Part shown: piece after piece, positions 1 through 7,160 of the stretch
Numbering within the stretch: the first letter of the stretch is position 1
How the letters are laid out: each line of letters opens with the position of its first letter
Source: Thermoanaerobaculia bacterium
Lineage (GTDB): Bacteria; Acidobacteriota; Thermoanaerobaculia; Multivoradales; JAHEKO01
NCBI GenBank assembly: GCA_029287645.1
Contig: JARFQS010000515.1
Coordinates: 1 to 10,984, forward strand
DNA length: 10,984 nt
Reading direction: 5' to 3'
Made by a program: the position numbers and the translations under genes
Notes under the pieces: generated by a model
Seen by the model: the letters and a program-made list of their open reading frames with translations, nothing else
Told to the model about the DNA's origin: nothing
The model's database searches: none

Positions 1-539
1 AGTTGAGGCAGAAACTCACTGGCACGGACGATCGGGCCCGCCACCAGCTGCGGGAAGAAGGACACGAAGAGCGCGAACTTGATGAAGTCGCCTTCATGCG
101 GGATCTTGCGACGATACAGATCGATGGTGTAGCTCATCGTCTGAAAGGTGTAGAAGGAGATGCCCACCGGCAGGAGGACATTCAGATGATGTGCGGAGAA
201 CTCGAAGCCGAAGAGGCTCAAGGTCCTCTCCGTGACGTCCATGAAGAAGTTGTAGTACTTGAAGATCCCCAGCAACCCCAGGTTGGCCGTCAAGCTGACC
301 ACCAGGAGCAAGCGTCGGACTCCCGGACGCTCCTCCCGATCGAGCCGGAGCCCGACGAAGTAATCGACGATCGTCGAGAAGGCGATCAGCCCCGCGTACT
401 TCCAGTTCCACGACATGTAGAAGTAGTAGCTCGCCATGAGCAGGAAGAGGTCCCGGGGGCGCTCTCGGCTGCGCACGAGGAGGTAGATCAACACCACCGT
501 CGGCAGGAAAATCAGGAAACTGGCAGAGTTGAAGTTCAA
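1..539 (-). CDS. MBOAT-family polysaccharide O-acetyltransferase (AlgI-like), N-terminal part
   Basis: This is the first ~179 residues of a membrane-bound O-acyltransferase, and it runs off the left edge. AlgI-type proteins sit in the inner membrane and pass acetyl groups across it for transfer to exported polysaccharide by a periplasmic SGNH partner. The start is TTG at 539-537, chosen because the protein then opens with (M)NFNSASFLIFLP, the usual opening of the family, one base after the stop of the upstream SGNH gene. Visible family marks are YYFYMSWNWKY (residues ~38-48), KYYNFF (94-99), PVGISFYTFQTMSY (124-137) and FFPQLVAGPIVR (161-172). Several hydrophobic spans match the multi-pass topology (roughly 8-22, 76-92, 118-132, 154-170). 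The conserved catalytic His lies further on and is outside the window. There is no clear Shine-Dalgarno site before the TTG, so translation probably depends on coupling to the SGNH gene. The family is secure; the acyl group and the polymer are inferred. Confidence 0.93.
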   Translation of the reverse strand, partial: MNFNSASFLIFLPTVVLIYLLVRSRERPRDLFLLMASYYFYMSWNWKYAGLIAFSTIVDYFVGLRLDREERPGVRRLLLVVSLTANLGLLGIFKYYNFFMDVTERTLSLFGFEFSAHHLNVLLPVGISFYTFQTMSYTIDLYRRKIPHEGDFIKFALFVSFFPQLVAGPIVRASEFLPQ

Positions 540-540
540 G

Positions 541-1614
541 TCACCGGCTCGCTGTCAGGTCGTTGAGTGGCAGCTGCTCCGCGAGAGAGTCGGCCAGGAC
601 CCTGGCCACCGCGACATGCCCAGCTGGAGTGAAATGAACCGGATCCCGGAAGTACATCGGCTGACCGCCGACCTTCTCGGCCAGCGGCACGAGCGGCAGG
701 TCCTTCTGCCGTGCGTACGAGGACAATCGGTCATTGAGCCTATCCACGGATTCGACCCAGGCGGCAACGGATACGCTCGGGTCGAATCGCAGCCTGTTGA
801 TCCGGTAGTCGTCGGGCATCTCGGCCAGATTCTCCGTCTCGTGGCTGATGGCTATCGTGCACAGGACGGGCTGCGCACCCATCGCCTCGGCAGTCCCCAC
901 GAAGCTGTCGACAGCCGCTTCGAACCCGTCGATCTCCTCATCGGCGACTCTGTCCGGCAGCTGTTTCTCGGCCACGATCCTGCTCGTCAGATTGGTCTTC
1001 ACCAGGGTGTAGAGGGTGAACTCCTCGATGACGCGGTCCAGCCTGGAGGGAGTCTTCTGATCGGAGCGCGGCATGTTCGCTTGCGGCCCCACCGGTCCCT
1101 CGCCATCGATACCCCGCCCAGCGGAGTTGTCACTCTCTGGTGAACCGGCTTGCATGGCGTAGAGAACCACGAGGTCGGGCTGCCAGGTCTCTCCACGAAG
1201 CTCCAGAACCGACTGCATGCTGGCAGTGGCTAGCCCGACCTTCCCCGCGTTGAGAACCTGGACCTGGATCCCCCGCTCCTCCAGATCCTTCTCGAGGAGG
1301 CTTGGAAAGATGAGATCCGGCGGCATCCTCGGGTCTTCTGCCTGCGATGCCGAAGCGATCCAGATTCGCTTGACTCCGGGCGGTTTGACCGGACTCCGAA
1401 CCAAGCTTCGGAAGGGAAATTCCTCCGTGGGTCCCCACTGATCGGGCTCTCGCCGATCCTGCTGCATCGCTACGACCTCTTGCTGGCCGAGGAACACCGT
1501 GTCGTAGCCGCGGCGATAGGCCCTCACCTCGAGCCCGACCTCGATGGCCAGCAAGAACAGAGCGGACCATGCGATGGGTCGCAGTAGACTCAGGGAGTTG
1601 GTTCTGTCCGTCAT
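541..1614 (-). CDS. SGNH/GDSL-hydrolase-like (AlgX/AlgJ-type) protein, MBOAT partner
   Basis: The 357-residue protein has one hydrophobic N-terminal segment (about residues 13-30) that fits a membrane anchor or uncleaved signal, with the rest outside the cytoplasm. SGNH signatures are visible. A block-I-like strand IWIASAS (84-90) would supply the nucleophile, Ser88 or Ser90. A block-II-like strand follows at VLNAGKVG and a block-III-like strand at DLVVLYAMQ. A C-terminal Asp-x-x-His (DPVH, Asp324 and His327) is followed by FTPAGHVAVARVLADSL, the usual end of the family. The glycines normally around the nucleophile and the GxND asparagine are not obvious, so the active site is divergent. Between block III and the C-terminal half is a polar, Gly/Pro/Ser-rich stretch that looks like a loop. 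The gene lies 1 bp upstream of the AlgI-like MBOAT, the standard pairing for O-acetylation of exported polysaccharide. The ATG at 1614 has no good ribosome site. The fold is likely; the exact activity (acetyl transfer or esterase) is inferred. Confidence 0.82.
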   Translation of the reverse strand: MTDRTNSLSLLRPIAWSALFLLAIEVGLEVRAYRRGYDTVFLGQQEVVAMQQDRREPDQWGPTEEFPFRSLVRSPVKPPGVKRIWIASASQAEDPRMPPDLIFPSLLEKDLEERGIQVQVLNAGKVGLATASMQSVLELRGETWQPDLVVLYAMQAGSPESDNSAGRGIDGEGPVGPQANMPRSDQKTPSRLDRVIEEFTLYTLVKTNLTSRIVAEKQLPDRVADEEIDGFEAAVDSFVGTAEAMGAQPVLCTIAISHETENLAEMPDDYRINRLRFDPSVSVAAWVESVDRLNDRLSSYARQKDLPLVPLAEKVGGQPMYFRDPVHFTPAGHVAVARVLADSLAEQLPLNDLTASR

Positions 1615-1878
1615 GGGAGGGATTGTGCCCTATCCAACCGGTTTCTGCTGTGAGGTAGACTATTCTGCATCAAATCTTCCCCCTAACTTGTCGAAGGCCT
1701 TTTCGGGGCGTCTGCCTTGGATCTTCCGCAACGTGGAAAGTCGAGTCTGAAGTTGCTCCAAAGTGGCCAGGCGTCGAGGGCCTTCGAGATGAGCTCCTTC
1801 CCGCAGTCCATCCAAAGCCATGGTTTCGCTTGTGGAGCCGAGTGACCTGAGGCCCTCTCCCAGGTCCTCGAAGACGTA
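1615..1878. other. Divergent intergenic region between SGNH and YetA-like genes
   Basis: This 264-bp stretch separates two genes transcribed away from each other, so promoters for both directions should lie here or just inside the flanking reading frames. The part at about 1650-1690 is visibly more AT-rich than the flanks. I looked for -35/-10 pairs with 16-18 bp spacing and for a sigma-54 GG/GC element on both strands and found none worth calling. No tRNA-like fold, terminator with a T tract, or repeat was seen. A minus-strand open frame (1660-1923) covers most of the region and is listed separately as doubtful. In the frame of the YetA-like gene there is a TGA about 13 codons before its ATG, so that gene cannot extend far into this region. 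Confidence 0.6.
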
Positions 1879-1923
1879 ATGACTCCGCTCCACAAGACCA
1901 CCTTCTGGGAAGATCGTGGCCAA
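1660..1923 (-). CDS. Doubtful small ORF (87 codons) in the divergent region
   Basis: This minus-strand open frame starts at TTG (1923-1921) or at an inner ATG (1821), and ends in TAG 45 bases before the SGNH start. Its product would be a charged, leucine-rich, probably helical protein. The second half contains LATLEQLQTRLSTLRKIQ and the product ends GGRFDAE. I recognise no family. Points for: it fills a gap that otherwise holds nothing, it runs in the same direction as the SGNH gene, and its composition is protein-like. Points against: there is no Shine-Dalgarno site at either start, the codon third positions are mixed rather than GC-biased (the last codons are AT-ending), and the TTG start would overlap the YetA-like coding sequence by 45 bp. 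It may be a remnant of a degraded gene or chance open frame. Confidence 0.18.
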   Translation of the reverse strand: MATIFPEGGLVERSHYVFEDLGEGLRSLGSTSETMALDGLREGAHLEGPRRLATLEQLQTRLSTLRKIQGRRPEKAFDKLGGRFDAE

Positions 1924-4578
1924 GTCCAGGGCGTCCCTCTACGACGGATCGGTGGCTCCCGGCCAACCGATGGGCGGCCTCTGTCTCTGGGGGTCCCGCT
2001 ACCCATCGGTCTCGCTTTCCCGGAAGTGCAATGGGGCATCTTCGGCGGCAAGGGCTCGCCCCGAGTTGCTCAGACGAAGGTCTTGGCCACCTGGCCCGAC
2101 CGCAGCATCAAGTGGTTGCTGGTGGCATTTCTCGGGAGCGATTGGTGCCTCGAGTCCCCCGCCCTCTTCCTTAGACCGTTGCAGCCAGGCACGGAGGATG
2201 GAGTGGCCGCCGCCTCGCCTCGGGAGTTGCGGGTCGACGCCGGCCCAGGCGAGGTCTCGATCGACACCGGAGAGGGAGAGTTTCGCATCCGTCGCGGCCA
2301 AGGCCAGCTGTTCTGCGAGGCGGGGAGTCGGGATCCCAGGTGGCTCGATCCCTCCGGATGTCGACTCCTGTACACGGATTCCCGTGGTCGGCGGGGAGTC
2401 GCTCGGATCGAAACGCTCCACGTTACGGAATCGGGACCGGTTCGGGCTCAGGTGGCGATTGGCGGAAAACTGGGTCGCCGCACCGGGCTTCGATTCTCGG
2501 GTGACATCTCCTGCTACGCCGGATCGAACCTGATTCGCCTTCGCATCACCTTGGAGAATCCCCGTCGCGCCCGGCACCCCGGTGGTTTCTGGGACCTCGG
2601 AGACCCCGGTTCGATCCTGCTGCAGGACCTGTCGCTCGAGTTGGCGACCCAGGCATCGACCGACCGGAGGATCGAGTTTCTCGCCGAGTCGGGTGCTCGA
2701 CCGTTGGCAACCTCCGGCGACTTCTTCGAGATCTACCAGGATTCCAGTGGGGGCGAGAACTGGCAGAGTCGTAACCACGTCAATCGTGATGGACGGATTC
2801 CCGTGGCCTTCCGCGGCTACCGCGTTCGGACACAGGAGGGCGTCGGTGAGGGCTTCAGAGCCTCGCCTGTCGCCTCTCTGGTGTGGGATCGGAAACAGAT
2901 CTCGATTGCCCTCGAGGATTTCTGGCAGCAGTTCCCCAGCGCCATCGAGCTCGAAGGCGAGCGCCTGACTGCGAGGCTTCTCCCGAGGCAGTTCGGTGAC
3001 CTGCACGAGATTCAAGGCGGAGAGCACAACACTCGCGTTCTCTGGATCGAGCTCGGCTCCGCGGGAGAAGCGACTTCCAGCCAAGACCTCTCCTGGATTT
3101 ATGATCCGCCGACAGTGATTCCCGACCCGGCGTGGACCGCTGCCAGCGAGGCGCTTCCCTTCTTTCCATCCCCGGAGGCGAATCGACGCATCGAGTTGCA
3201 GTCGCTGCTGGACGCCGCCCTGGATGGCGACAGGAGCTTCTTCGCCAAGCGGGAGGCCATCGACGAATTCGGGTGGCGGCACTTCGGGGACATGTGGGCC
3301 GATCACGAGGAGGCCTACTCTCCCGATCCGAGCCCCGTGATTTCTCACTACAACAACCAATACGACCTTCTCTACGGTCTCCTCCTGGAGCTTCTAGCCA
3401 CCGGCGACCGACGCTGGTGGCAGCTGGCGGATCCCCTGGCTCGGCATCTGGTGGACGTCGATATCTACCACACCGACCGCGACAAGCCCGCCTACAACGG
3501 TGGCCTCTTCTGGCATACAGCGCACTATCTCGACGCCGGCGGCTGTACGCATCGCACGATGTCCACGGCCATGGTCGGCAAATCGATACCGGCCCTCGGA
3601 GGCGGCCCCGCGAGCGAGCACAACTACAGCTCCGGTCTTCTCCTCTATCACTATCTGACCGGAAGCCTGCCGGCGAGGGCGGCCGTGACCAGCCTGGCCG
3701 ATTGGGTGGTCGCCATGGATGACGGCACGAAGCATATCTTCGGTGTGCTGTCCGACAGGTCCACCGGCAACGCCAGTCGAACCAGCGGCTTTCACGGTCC
3801 GGGCCGGGGAGCCGGGAATTCGATCAACGCCCTGCTCGACGGATGGCTGGCGACGGACAAGGAAAGCTATCTCACCAAGCTCGAGGCGTTGGTCCGGCGG
3901 ACGATTCACCCCAGCGATGACGTCGAGAGCATGGATCTGGGCAACGCGGAGTGGCATTGGTCCTACACGGTCCACTTGCAGGCACTTCTGCGCTTTCTCG
4001 AGACAACCCGAGATCGCTCTGATCTCGACGATCTGAAGACCTATGTCGTGGCGGCCCTCCATCGGTATGGCCGGTGGATGGCAGACCACGAGAGTTTCTA
4101 TCTGGACGAGCCGGAGCGGCTCGAGTATCCGACGGAGACCTGGGCGGCACAGGAGCTGCGCAAGGGAACGACTCTCTGGATGCTGGCCAGATACGCCCCT
4201 GCCGATGAGAGAGAGCGGTTCCGCAACAAGGGCACAGAACTCCTCGAGCGTGCCTGGCAGAGCCTCTTGTCGTTCGATTCCAGGACCTGTACGAGGCCTC
4301 TCGCTCTTGTCCTGCAACAGGGATACCTAGAGACCTGCCTAGCCGAGGATCGATCAGACCCCGACGAGACCTCGACCTCCCGTGGCATCGAGATCGAGAT
4401 CGACTTCGGGCCTGTCGGCCAGTTCGTGGAGCAGCGACAGCACCTTCACAGCCTCGCCACATCGCCCTGGCGGTCGCTCGGCAGCATGAAGCACGCGCTT
4501 CGGCCCACGCGTTGGCTCAACGCGGTCCGCCAGACCTGGACCTACGAACGCCTTCGCCGATGGACCGACACTTTCTAG
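1879..4578 (+). CDS. PcRGLX/YetA-like (PL26-like) glycan-active protein
   Basis: The 899-residue protein matches the family of Penicillium exo-rhamnogalacturonan lyase PcRGLX and Bacillus YetA: an N-terminal RIFT-type barrel, a central beta region and a C-terminal alpha/alpha toroid. Recognised marks, in order, are RPLSLGVPLPIGLAF (33-47), VLATWPDRSIKWLL (68-81), DFWQQFPSAIEL (347-358), HEIQGGEHNT (376-385), SHYNNQYD (489-496), DVDIYHT (526-532), YNGGLFWHTAHY (539-550) and THRT (557-560). The His, Asp and Tyr clusters in the toroid are candidates for sugar binding and catalysis. The last ~70 residues are basic and outside the recognisable family core. No signal peptide or membrane segment is visible, so it is probably cytoplasmic. 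The ATG is forced by an upstream in-frame TGA; no Shine-Dalgarno site is seen. Its place ahead of EPS genes suggests it trims or recycles a uronate- or rhamnose-containing glycan, but substrate and reaction (lyase or hydrolase) are inference. Family assignment is from remembered motifs, not a search. Confidence 0.72.
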   Translation: MTPLHKTTFWEDRGQVQGVPLRRIGGSRPTDGRPLSLGVPLPIGLAFPEVQWGIFGGKGSPRVAQTKVLATWPDRSIKWLLVAFLGSDWCLESPALFLRPLQPGTEDGVAAASPRELRVDAGPGEVSIDTGEGEFRIRRGQGQLFCEAGSRDPRWLDPSGCRLLYTDSRGRRGVARIETLHVTESGPVRAQVAIGGKLGRRTGLRFSGDISCYAGSNLIRLRITLENPRRARHPGGFWDLGDPGSILLQDLSLELATQASTDRRIEFLAESGARPLATSGDFFEIYQDSSGGENWQSRNHVNRDGRIPVAFRGYRVRTQEGVGEGFRASPVASLVWDRKQISIALEDFWQQFPSAIELEGERLTARLLPRQFGDLHEIQGGEHNTRVLWIELGSAGEATSSQDLSWIYDPPTVIPDPAWTAASEALPFFPSPEANRRIELQSLLDAALDGDRSFFAKREAIDEFGWRHFGDMWADHEEAYSPDPSPVISHYNNQYDLLYGLLLELLATGDRRWWQLADPLARHLVDVDIYHTDRDKPAYNGGLFWHTAHYLDAGGCTHRTMSTAMVGKSIPALGGGPASEHNYSSGLLLYHYLTGSLPARAAVTSLADWVVAMDDGTKHIFGVLSDRSTGNASRTSGFHGPGRGAGNSINALLDGWLATDKESYLTKLEALVRRTIHPSDDVESMDLGNAEWHWSYTVHLQALLRFLETTRDRSDLDDLKTYVVAALHRYGRWMADHESFYLDEPERLEYPTETWAAQELRKGTTLWMLARYAPADERERFRNKGTELLERAWQSLLSFDSRTCTRPLALVLQQGYLETCLAEDRSDPDETSTSRGIEIEIDFGPVGQFVEQRQHLHSLATSPWRSLGSMKHALRPTRWLNAVRQTWTYERLRRWTDTF

Positions 4579-4751
4579 GCCGGTGACGGTCACCGAATCT
4601 GCGCCGCTGCGAATGGCGATACTATGAGAACCGACTTTGAGCAATGGAGGGACCTGGCTGGGCACGGGCTCATCGGGTCCCTTTGGGGAGACCGGGCGCC
4701 CGGCAACGCTCGCTCCCTGGACCGCACGAAAGCAGCGCCGATTGGTTCCCG
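4579..4751. other. Intergenic gap between YetA-like gene and first GT4 gene
   Basis: The gap is 173 bp. It holds the dyad at 4581-4595 and, beyond it, a weak -10-like TACTAT at 4620-4625 without a convincing -35 at the right distance. The reading frame of the next gene is open back to 4644, but that upstream part is Arg/Pro/Gly-rich and unlike a GT4 N-terminus. No terminator with a T run was found. The two flanking genes could be one transcript or two. Confidence 0.45.
4581..4595. repeat. Perfect 7-bp inverted repeat, CGGTGAC-G-GTCACCG
   Basis: The arms CGGTGAC and GTCACCG match exactly around a single central G, two bases after the TAG of the YetA-like gene. A one-base spacer and the lack of a following T tract argue against a classic intrinsic terminator. 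The shape suits a dimeric regulator site ahead of the glycosyltransferase genes better. No second copy was noticed in the window, and no regulator gene is present to match it to. A role is inference only. Confidence 0.35.
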
Positions 4752-5963
4752 ATGCCCTCGATACTGGCAGTCAGTGAAACCGTGCCCTGGCCCACGAGCT
4801 CGGGCGGTGCTATCCGCACGTTTCACCTCCTGCGGCAGCTATCCGAGGAGTTCGATGTCGGATTCGTCGGCGGCGCGACGAGCAACCAACAGGCCACTGA
4901 GGGTACGGCGGCTCTGCGCGAGTTCTGCCACCACGTGGAAGTCGTTCCCAACGAGAGAGCGAGCCGCCGCGCCGCATCGATCCTGAACCTCTCCCGCACC
5001 CTCCTGAAGAACGAGCCGGCGTTCGTGGCCTACCACTGGAACCCGGGGGTCGATAGCGCGGTGCAGCGGGCCTTGTCGACCGCGGAGTACGACCTGCTTC
5101 ACCTCGATCACCTGGATACCGTTCCGTACGCGAGAAATTGGCCGGCTGGTCGCTTCGTCATCGACACCCACAATCTTCTCTACCAGTACTTTCAGCGGCG
5201 CTCCGAGCTGGAGAGCAATCCCCTGCTGCGTCCCCTGATGCGGGCAGAAGCCCGAAGGCTGTTCGCCTACGAGTTGAACACCTTCCGGAGGGCCGGCTCG
5301 GTCATCACCTGCTCAGAACCGGAGAGGGAGACGCTCTTACGACACGCGCCGAATCTCTCCGTATTCCAGGTCCCGAACGGGGTCGATTGTGACCATTTCA
5401 GGCCTGTTCGGAACCCGCCTCGCTCGGACAGCTCACACCTGGTCTTCGTGGGCAACATGGCCTACGAGCCCAATCACGATGCAGCGATGTACTTCGCGCG
5501 CCAGGTCCTGCCGCAGATCGTCGAGCGGAAGCCCGAGATGACCTTTCTGGTTGTCGGCAGCGATCCGAAGCCGGAGCTGCTTCGGCTAGCAGCGGACAGA
5601 GACGACATCGAGGTCACCGGATTCGTCGAGGATGTTGTGCCCTCCTTCCGAGAGGCGACGATCTTCGTGGTGCCGATCCGCTTCGGCTCGGGGACTCGCT
5701 TGAAGGTGCTGGAAGCCTTCGCAATGGGCCTGCCGGTCGTATCGACGAGTCTCGGTTCCGAGGGCATTGCCTATTCCGATGGTCGAGACATCGCAATTGC
5801 AGACGAGCCGGCCAGAATGGCCGATATCGTGTGTCGCCTGCTCGACGACCCGGAAAGGCTGGCGCGAATGGGTGCCGAGGCACGCCAGACGGTGGTGCAG
5901 AACTACGACTGGAGAGTGATCGGAAGACAGATTCGAGATGTCTACAGGAATCTCGATGCATGA
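4752..5963 (+). CDS. GT4-family glycosyltransferase (Stp1-like)
   Basis: A 403-residue GT-B retaining glycosyltransferase, cytosolic or membrane-associated, that should move a sugar from a nucleotide donor to a growing polysaccharide unit. The N-terminal domain opens ILAVSETVPWPTSSGGAIRT (4-23), a glycine loop followed by FHLLRQLSE, as in GT4 enzymes of EPS loci. The centre has FVIDTHNLLY (135-144), ITCSEPE (185-191) and VPNGVDCDHF (207-216). The C-terminal Rossmann domain has LVFVGNMAYEPNHDA (230-244) and GSGTRLKVLEAFAMGLPVVST (312-332). Glu321 is the second Glu of the EX7E motif, while the first Glu is replaced (Ser313), as is common in this subgroup. The start is placed at ATG 4752 because the first strand begins there; the open frame runs back to 4644 with no family resemblance. 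No strong ribosome site is visible. The stop overlaps the next gene's ATG. Donor and acceptor are unknown. Confidence 0.9.
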   Translation: MPSILAVSETVPWPTSSGGAIRTFHLLRQLSEEFDVGFVGGATSNQQATEGTAALREFCHHVEVVPNERASRRAASILNLSRTLLKNEPAFVAYHWNPGVDSAVQRALSTAEYDLLHLDHLDTVPYARNWPAGRFVIDTHNLLYQYFQRRSELESNPLLRPLMRAEARRLFAYELNTFRRAGSVITCSEPERETLLRHAPNLSVFQVPNGVDCDHFRPVRNPPRSDSSHLVFVGNMAYEPNHDAAMYFARQVLPQIVERKPEMTFLVVGSDPKPELLRLAADRDDIEVTGFVEDVVPSFREATIFVVPIRFGSGTRLKVLEAFAMGLPVVSTSLGSEGIAYSDGRDIAIADEPARMADIVCRLLDDPERLARMGAEARQTVVQNYDWRVIGRQIRDVYRNLDA

Positions 5964-7108
5964 CTACCCGGATTCTCGAACTGCGGAGCGCTCTCGGCTC
6001 GGGAGGTGGCCCGGAGAAGACGATTCTGCTCGGCGCCGCCCATGCCGACCCGAAGAGATACTCCGTGACTGTCACCTACATCCGTGACCTGCGCGATGAA
6101 GCTTTCGATCTCGACCGACGGGCTGCGGAGCTCGGAGTGGACTTCCTACCCGTCACCGAGCGCAATTCCTTCGATCCTCGCGTGCTGACCCGCCTCCACC
6201 GTCTGATCCGCGAACGAGCGATCGACATCGTGCATGCACACGACTACAAGACCGATTTCTTTGCCCTGCCGCTGTGCCGTCTGGCCGGTGCGATTCCGAT
6301 GTCCACGGCACACGGATGGGCCAAGTTCGGGCGCAAGGATCGAATCTACAACCGCTGGGATAAGTGGATTCTCGGCCGCTACCCCCTGGTGGTTGCGGTC
6401 TCGTCCAAAATCAAGTCACAGCTTGTCGCAATGGGTGCCGATCCCGGTCGCGTGCGAGTGATCCACAATGGTGTGGACACGGAGGTCTTCAGACCCGATC
6501 CAGAGGCGGGTCGGCGCCAGCGCCTGGCCGAGGGCCTGCCACCCGATGCGACGGTGATCGGCGCCGTAGGGCGGCTCTCCGACGAGAAACGCTTCGAGCT
6601 GCTGCTCGAAGTCACGGCGAAGTTGGGCCTGTATGCCGTTCTGGTGGGTGAAGGGGATGAGCGCGGTACTCTCGAGAAGCGAGCGCGGGAGCTCGGTATC
6701 GGCGACCGGCTGAAGCTGCTCGGGCATCGCAGCGACGCGCGGAACTGCCACCAGATGTTCGACGTCTACCTGCAGACCTCGGACACCGAGGGCATCCCCA
6801 ATGCGCTTCTCGAAGCCATGGCCGTGGAGACGCCTGTCGTCGCCACCGCTGTCGGTGGAACGGCAGAGATCATCGACGACGGAGTTCACGGACTGCTGGT
6901 GCCGAAGGGGAACGTCGACCGAATGGCCTCGGCCGTCCGTCGGACGGTCGACGACCGAGAAGCGACGCTACAGCGTGTGGCACAAGCACGCGACCGAGTC
7001 GAAACCGAGTTGTCGTTTCGTCGCCGCATGGAGCATCTCGAGGGGATCTACGACGAGCTCGTTCGACGCTTTCCGCGAGGGGGTCGCCGCCGACTAAGAT
7101 GGAACTGA
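5960..7108 (+). CDS. GT4-family glycosyltransferase
   Basis: A 382-residue GT-B retaining glycosyltransferase. Its ATG at 5960 overlaps the previous stop (ATGA), with AGGAA at 5946-5950 nine bases upstream, so the two transferases are translationally coupled; the longer open frame back to 5831 is only overlap with the upstream gene. Domain marks are a glycine loop GSGGGPEK (13-20), DIVHAHDYKTDF (89-100), VAVSSKIK (145-152), VIHNGVDTEVFRPD (167-180), IGAVGRLSDEKRF (200-212), AVLVGEGDERG (226-236), and an intact EX7E motif EGIPNALLE with Glu277 and Glu285. The C-terminus ends in a basic run (PRGGRRRLR), which may help membrane contact. It is expected to add one sugar of the EPS repeat from a UDP- or GDP-sugar; which sugar cannot be told from sequence. 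It is followed by 52 non-coding bases before the deacetylase. Confidence 0.92.
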   Translation: MTTRILELRSALGSGGGPEKTILLGAAHADPKRYSVTVTYIRDLRDEAFDLDRRAAELGVDFLPVTERNSFDPRVLTRLHRLIRERAIDIVHAHDYKTDFFALPLCRLAGAIPMSTAHGWAKFGRKDRIYNRWDKWILGRYPLVVAVSSKIKSQLVAMGADPGRVRVIHNGVDTEVFRPDPEAGRRQRLAEGLPPDATVIGAVGRLSDEKRFELLLEVTAKLGLYAVLVGEGDERGTLEKRARELGIGDRLKLLGHRSDARNCHQMFDVYLQTSDTEGIPNALLEAMAVETPVVATAVGGTAEIIDDGVHGLLVPKGNVDRMASAVRRTVDDREATLQRVAQARDRVETELSFRRRMEHLEGIYDELVRRFPRGGRRRLRWN

Positions 7109-7160
7109 GCCTGCACGCAGGGTTGGGGGCTTTCATCAGGAGTGTGATCTGGAACCAGGG

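Noticed and set aside
3..566. Plus-strand open frame over the MBOAT gene
   Set aside because: The minus strand gives a clear AlgI-like protein; the plus-strand product is an Arg/Glu/Gln-rich shadow.
1615..1700. Possible sigma-70 or sigma-54 promoter for the SGNH operon
   Set aside because: Candidate hexamers had the wrong spacing (about 23 bp) or poor match, and no GG/GC sigma-54 element was found.
1999..3360. Long minus-strand open frame (453 codons) inside the YetA-like gene
   Set aside because: It lies opposite a gene with strong family motifs, its product has no recognisable family, and long antisense frames are expected in GC-rich coding DNA.
4385..4403. Short tandem GAGATC-type repeat
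   Set aside because: It encodes Ile-Glu alternation in the YetA-like protein tail (IEIEID) and is too short to count as a repeat element.
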